Source: ZC4RG30 sp040508085
GTDB lineage: Bacteria; Pseudomonadota; Gammaproteobacteria; Steroidobacterales; Steroidobacteraceae
Direction of reading: 5' to 3'
Assembly (NCBI GenBank): GCA_040508085.1
Contig: JBEVNO010000061.1
Span: 1 to 11,057, forward strand
Length of the DNA: 11,057 bases
Position 1 is the first letter of the stretch; every line of letters starts with the position of its first letter. The notes beneath the pieces were generated by a model. That model ran no database searches. It saw only the letters and a program-made list of their open reading frames with translations, and was not told where the DNA came from. The position numbers were made by a program, and so were the translations under genes. This document shows positions 7,564-11,057 of the stretch, one piece after another.

Positions 7564-8448
7564 ATGTCAGTGAAGCGGCAGGAAAACATCGCAGGCCCTA
7601 CGAACAAGGCGGCATTCGCCTTCATCCAGGACCTGGCATTGGAAAGCTCGTCGGGGAAGATCGAGATTCCTTCCTTTCCGGACGTGGCGCTGCGCATCCG
7701 CAAGGTGCTGGCCGACGAGAGCTGTGACACCGCGCAGGTGGCCAAGGTGGTCAGCGCCGAGCCCGCCATGGCTGCCAAGCTGCTGCAGATGGCCAACTCA
7801 GCCGCCCTGAACCCCACCGGCAGCAAGATCTCCGAGCTGAAGAGCGCCATCGCGCGCATCGGCTTCGCCAACGTGCGCACCGCATCGCTCGCCTATGCCA
7901 TGGCGCAGATCCGCAATGCCCCGGCACTGGCGCCGATCCGCAAGCCGCTGAATGAACTGTGGGAACACAGTGTGAAGGTGGCGGCCATGGCCTTCGTCGT
8001 GGCGCGCAGCTGGACCCGCGTCAACGCGGACCGCGCGTTGCTGGCTGGCCTGATGCACGGCATGGGCCGGGTGTACATCCTGACGCGCGCCGTGAAGCAT
8101 CCGGACCTGTTCACCGATGCCGCGGCCTACCAGCAGATCGTGCAGGATTGGCACGCCTCCATCGCCAAGGCCGTGCTGGAGAGCTGGGACATCGCCCCCG
8201 ATGTGGTTGAAGCGGTGGAACAATTCGAGCAGCTCGACCGCGAGGGTGGCGAGGAGGCTGATCTCACCGACGTGCTGGCCATCGCCAACCTGCTGGTGTC
8301 CTTCCACAAGGATGCCGAAGCCATGGAATTCCACCTGGCCCAGACCACGGCGAGCAAGCACATGGGCCTGTCGCGCGAAGCGTGCCAGAAGGTGCTCAGT
8401 GAAACGCAGAGCGAGTTGGTGAGCCTGCACCAGGCACTGGGCGGCTGA
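7564..8448 (+). CDS. HDOD-domain protein 2, paralogue of the gene at 6164
   Basis: The 294 residues form one HDOD domain (about 20-245) with the same landmarks as the first copy: IPSFPDVALRI (35-45), AEPAMAAKLLQMANSAAL (65-82) and LLAGLMHGMGRVYILTR (159-175). The HD pair is again broken, here as H165-G166. Hand alignment of residues 30-82 with residues 28-80 of the first copy gives 22 identities in 53 positions without gaps. That is clear paralogy, but too divergent for a recent duplication. The C-terminus is acidic and polar, unlike the Arg-rich tail of copy 1, so the two may have different partners. GAGG (7555-7558) precedes the ATG by 5 nt. The gene starts 38 nt after fipA with no terminator between, so it probably shares fipA's sigma-54 transcript. 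Its function is not known from sequence. Confidence 0.85.
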   Translation: MSVKRQENIAGPTNKAAFAFIQDLALESSSGKIEIPSFPDVALRIRKVLADESCDTAQVAKVVSAEPAMAAKLLQMANSAALNPTGSKISELKSAIARIGFANVRTASLAYAMAQIRNAPALAPIRKPLNELWEHSVKVAAMAFVVARSWTRVNADRALLAGLMHGMGRVYILTRAVKHPDLFTDAAAYQQIVQDWHASIAKAVLESWDIAPDVVEAVEQFEQLDREGGEEADLTDVLAIANLLVSFHKDAEAMEFHLAQTTASKHMGLSREACQKVLSETQSELVSLHQALGG

Positions 8449-8461
8449 AGTCTCCCCTGCG

Positions 8462-8486
8462 GCGTGGCGCAGCGAATGCGCCACGC
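8462..8486 (+). terminator. Perfect hairpin after the flagellar block, probable transcription end
   Basis: GCGTGGCGCA (8462-8471) and TGCGCCACGC (8477-8486) form a perfect 10-bp GC-rich stem with a 5-nt GCGAA loop, 13 nt after the stop of the second HDOD gene. No T-run follows, so it is not a classical intrinsic terminator. It may work with Rho, act as a bidirectional or 3'-stabilising hairpin, or be a dispersed palindromic repeat. Its position at the change from flagellar genes to the receptor gene supports an operon boundary. Confidence 0.5.
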
Positions 8487-8545
8487 GCTGATATGCGTTG
8501 CATTATCGCTCGCATTGCAGCAAGTCCTATGACCCCGTGGAACAG

Positions 8546-8574
8546 CTGACGCACCAGTCTGCTGGGACTACAGT
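8546..8574 (+). promoter_or_regulatory. Candidate sigma-70-type promoter for the TonB-dependent receptor
   Basis: CTGACG (8546-8551) and TACAGT (8569-8574) each match the -35 and -10 consensus at four of six positions and are separated by the ideal 17 nt. Transcription would start near 8581, about 50 nt before the receptor ATG. The match is moderate, and such pairs can occur by chance. Confidence 0.35.
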
Positions 8575-8583
8575 GCGCCCCGA

Positions 8584-8603
8584 GCCGCGTGAATTCGCGT
8601 GGC
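8584..8603 (+). promoter_or_regulatory. 20-bp imperfect dyad near the receptor transcription start, candidate operator
   Basis: GCCGCGTGAATTCGCGTGGC is symmetric at 8 of 10 position pairs around a GAATTC centre, and both exceptions are G/T pairs. It lies just downstream of the predicted start, where a repressor site would act. With no loop it is more likely a DNA site than an RNA hairpin. It does not resemble a Fur box. The regulator is unknown. Confidence 0.3.
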
Positions 8604-8617
8604 GTAAAAAGCACATC

Positions 8618-8624
8618 GGGGGGA
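8618..8624 (+). promoter_or_regulatory. Ribosome-binding site that sets the receptor start
   Basis: GGGGGGA ends 6 nt before ATG 8631. The upstream in-frame GTG at 8589 lies inside the dyad, lacks a Shine-Dalgarno, and would put 14 extra polar residues before the signal peptide, so ATG 8631 is preferred. Confidence 0.6.
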
Positions 8625-8630
8625 TTCATC

Positions 8631-11036
8631 ATGCCTAGCGCAATGCCGGGGCCTTCAGCCGGTTCCAGTTCCGTCTCGCTCGCCGTCCGCGCCGTCCTCG
8701 GCGCCGCACTGCTGGTCGCCATGGCCGCACCGGTGCTCGCCGCCGCGCCAGGTGCCGTCGATGAGCTCGAGGAAATCACCGTCACGGCGCAGTTCCGCGA
8801 ACAGAATGTGCAGGACACGCCGCTGGCCATCACCGCTGTGTCGGCCGAGCTGATGGAATCCCGCAGCCAGACCAACATCGCCGAGATCGCGATGCAGGCG
8901 CCCAATGTCACGCTGAAGCAGCAGAGCCAGCAGTTCGGGCCCTCGATGGCCGCGTATATCCGCGGCATCGGCGCGGGCGACTTCAATCCGGCGCTGGAGC
9001 CGGGCGTCGGTCTGTACGTGGATGACGTTTATTACGCCTCGCTGACGGGCTCGGTGCTCGACCTGCTTGATCTGGAGCGCGTGGAGATCCTGCGCGGCCC
9101 GCAGGGCACGCTCGCCGGGCGCAATTCCATCGGTGGTTCGGTGAAGCTGTATTCCCAGAAGCCACAGGCCGAGGACAGCGGTTCGTTCGCCGCCACCTAT
9201 GGCTCGCGGGATCGCCTCGACCTGCGCGGCATGGCCAATTTCGCACTGTCCGATACGCTGTTCGTGCGCATCTCCGGCGTCGACCGGAGCCAGGATGGCT
9301 ACATCGATCGCATCGACTACGGTTGCGCATTCCCCAACAACCCCTATGGCATCCGCTCGCTGCGCGCCACCAGTGCCGGCTGCGTGGTCGCCCATGACAG
9401 CGATGTGAATTTCAGTGCCGGCCGCGTGGCGCTGCGCTGGATCGCCAGCGACAAGGTCGAGGTCAACCTCGCGGCCGACTACACCAACGATGCCCGCAAC
9501 CCCACCGGCGCGGTACTGGTGGATTACCGCGTAGCCGGGCAGTCACCGGCCGTGCTGGCACGCATACAGCCCATCTACGATGCCAATCCGGCGAACGATG
9601 TGAGCCCGGCTGCGTTCATCACGCCGCGCGGTTCCTATTACAGCTATGCCAGCTTCTACAACCCGGCCTATACGCCGCCCGCTACAGGCCCGGCGCCCGC
9701 CGGCACTGTCCCCATGGTGGAGTCACGTCCCGAGGTTGGCCAGTTCTTCGAAGGCTGGGGCACTGCTCTGGATATCGACGCCAAGCTGGCGGATTCCCTG
9801 GTGCTGAAGTCGATCACGGCCTATCGCTCGTACAACAGCGGCTTCGTCAACGACAACGATCTGTCGCCGCTCACCAGTTCGATCGGCGACGGTACGCTGC
9901 CGTTTCATTCTCTCTCCCAGGAACTGCGGCTCAATGGCGGCGTGGATCGCCTGGAGTGGACGCTGGGCGGGTACTACCTCGACCAGAAATCGACCTATCA
10001 GTCCTGGCAGGATCTGCGCTACACCGGGCCGCTGCAGTTCCAGCAGAACGATGTGGTGAATGTCGATACCAAGGCGGCGTTCGCGCATCTGGGCTTCAGC
10101 GCCACCGAACAACTCGAACTCACGGCTGGCATCCGTTACACCGATGAGCACAAGGACTACAACTACGTGCGTCTGAACCGCGAGGGGACAGCCCCTGCAG
10201 CCACGGTCGGTGCGCTCAACGGCCTGCGCAGTGACTACAACGGCGACAATGTGGATTACCGTGCCGCCGCCCAGTACCGCTGGAGCGATGACCTGATGAC
10301 TTATCTGCAGTTCTCCACCGGCTTCAAGGGCGGCGGGGTGAGCCCCCGTCCGTTCTTCCCGAATCAGGCGCTGCCCTTCGGACCTGAGAAGCTGAAGACC
10401 TGGGAGATCGGCAGCAAGGCCGATTTCCTCGACCGACGGCTGCGCCTGAACACCGCCGTGTTCTACAGCGACTACACCGACATGCAGCTGAGTCTGCAGG
10501 TGTGCCCGACGCTGCCCGCCACGCCCTGCGGCGTGATCGCCAATGCCGGCGACGCCACGATGAAAGGTGTGGAGGTCGAGGCGCTGCTGCGGCCGGTCCG
10601 TGGCTGGACGCTGGATGCTTCCTACAGCTACACCGATTTCAAGTACGACCGCCTCAGCCCATCGATCACGGCCATCCTGAGAAGCTTCACCGCGCCATTC
10701 CTGCCCAAGACCAAGGCCAGCCTCGGCAGCCAGTACGACTTTCCGCTGGCAGGCGGCAGCTCACTCACATTGCGCGGTGACGCCAGCTTCCAGTCGCAGC
10801 TCTGGACCAATGGCAACAACAGCGTGAACAACCGTATCGGCGGCTACACCGTCTACAACGCGCGGCTCACCTGGAAGAACGCCGGCGGCGATCTGGAAGC
10901 CTCGCTGGAAGGCACCAACCTGGGCGACAAGTACTACTACATCTCCCGCGCCGACCAGTATGTGGGGGCCGGGCATACCGATGCCCAGCCGGGCCGCCCG
11001 CGGGAGTGGGCGGTAACGCTCAAGAAGCGCTTCTAG
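8631..11036 (+). CDS. TonB-dependent outer-membrane receptor, substrate unknown
   Basis: TonB-dependent receptors import scarce or bulky nutrients such as iron chelates, vitamins, sugars and plant compounds across the outer membrane, powered by TonB-ExbB-ExbD. The 801 residues from ATG 8631 begin with a signal peptide whose hydrophobic core is about 16-36, with likely cleavage after the VLA at 35-37. A TonB-box-like EEITVTAQ follows (47-54). The plug domain (about 58-180) contains YIRGIGAGDFNPALEPGVGLYVDDVYY (109-135, interrupted here by no gaps) and the hallmark ILRGPQGTLAGRNS (153-166). A 22-stranded-type barrel fills the rest and ends in a C-terminal phenylalanine (KKRF), the outer-membrane insertion signal. 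Long loops hold two cysteine pairs that could form disulfides. The gene appears intact, with no neighbouring transporter or regulator to reveal the substrate. It is separated from the flagellar block by a hairpin and its own leader. Confidence 0.93.
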   Translation: MPSAMPGPSAGSSSVSLAVRAVLGAALLVAMAAPVLAAAPGAVDELEEITVTAQFREQNVQDTPLAITAVSAELMESRSQTNIAEIAMQAPNVTLKQQSQQFGPSMAAYIRGIGAGDFNPALEPGVGLYVDDVYYASLTGSVLDLLDLERVEILRGPQGTLAGRNSIGGSVKLYSQKPQAEDSGSFAATYGSRDRLDLRGMANFALSDTLFVRISGVDRSQDGYIDRIDYGCAFPNNPYGIRSLRATSAGCVVAHDSDVNFSAGRVALRWIASDKVEVNLAADYTNDARNPTGAVLVDYRVAGQSPAVLARIQPIYDANPANDVSPAAFITPRGSYYSYASFYNPAYTPPATGPAPAGTVPMVESRPEVGQFFEGWGTALDIDAKLADSLVLKSITAYRSYNSGFVNDNDLSPLTSSIGDGTLPFHSLSQELRLNGGVDRLEWTLGGYYLDQKSTYQSWQDLRYTGPLQFQQNDVVNVDTKAAFAHLGFSATEQLELTAGIRYTDEHKDYNYVRLNREGTAPAATVGALNGLRSDYNGDNVDYRAAAQYRWSDDLMTYLQFSTGFKGGGVSPRPFFPNQALPFGPEKLKTWEIGSKADFLDRRLRLNTAVFYSDYTDMQLSLQVCPTLPATPCGVIANAGDATMKGVEVEALLRPVRGWTLDASYSYTDFKYDRLSPSITAILRSFTAPFLPKTKASLGSQYDFPLAGGSSLTLRGDASFQSQLWTNGNNSVNNRIGGYTVYNARLTWKNAGGDLEASLEGTNLGDKYYYISRADQYVGAGHTDAQPGRPREWAVTLKKRF

Positions 11037-11057
11037 GCCGCGGGCCCGGCTCCGGAC
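11037..11057. other. Short tail after the receptor gene, cut by the window end
   Basis: These 21 very GC-rich bases contain short self-complementary runs around CCGCGG and GGGCCC that could be the start of a terminator stem. The window ends before this can be judged. Confidence 0.2.

Noticed and set aside
8495..8519. Repeated GCRTTGCA octamers in the gap before the receptor gene
   Set aside because: Two imperfect 8-mers 17 nt apart do not define a site, and no -10 element at a proper distance from the TTGCAT string supports a promoter there.
8589..8630. GTG start that would extend the receptor by 14 residues
   Set aside because: It has no ribosome-binding site and falls within the dyad, while ATG 8631 has a strong GGGGGGA and gives a normal signal peptide.
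9554..9569. A second TGGCACG string inside the receptor gene
   Set aside because: The GC element is at the right distance, but the TT before it is missing, and the site is in the middle of a conserved gene with nothing to drive.
1..11057. CRISPR arrays, tRNA or rRNA genes, insertion sequences, phage or attachment sites
   Set aside because: I saw no repeat-spacer array, tRNA-like cloverleaf, transposase, integrase or flanking inverted or direct repeats. The genes are compact and compositionally uniform.

Overview
This window is a dense, all-plus-strand flagellar block from a GC-rich gammaproteobacterium, followed by one outer-membrane receptor gene. The gene order flhA-flhF-flhG-fliA-motC-motD-fipA is typical of polarly flagellated gammaproteobacteria such as Pseudomonas, Xanthomonas, Shewanella and Vibrio. 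GC-rich codon use together with a large TonB-dependent receptor of the EITVTAQ type suggests a Xanthomonadales/Nevskiales/Steroidobacter-like lineage. The sequence alone does not fix the taxon.

Region 1 (1-4645) holds flhA, cut at its 5' end by the window edge, then flhF, flhG and fliA. These encode the export-gate protein, the GTPase that sets flagellar position, the ATPase that limits flagellar number, and the late flagellar sigma factor. The genes are packed with a 4-nt gap, a 14-nt overlap and a 4-nt ATGA overlap, which indicates one transcript.

Region 2 (4654-6167) holds motC and motD, a proton-type stator pair. In the familiar layout cheY, cheZ, cheA and cheB lie between fliA and motC. 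Here only 8 nt separate them, so the chemotaxis genes are missing from this locus.

Region 3 (6164-8448) sits where par/cheW genes usually follow motD. It holds an HDOD-domain gene that overlaps motD, a DUF2802 gene recognisable as fipA (FlhF-interaction partner), and a second, paralogous HDOD gene. Both HDOD proteins lack the Asp of the HD pair. A near-consensus sigma-54 promoter lies just before fipA, so fipA and the second HDOD gene can be transcribed separately from the rest. FlhF, FlhG, FipA and the two HDOD proteins form a plausible pole-placement and regulatory module. A role for the HDOD pair in it is inference.

Region 4 (8449-11036) begins with a perfect 10-bp hairpin after the flagellar block, then a 182-nt intergenic region with a candidate promoter and a 20-bp dyad. 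A complete TonB-dependent receptor gene follows; its substrate is unknown and it has no visible functional tie to the flagellar genes.
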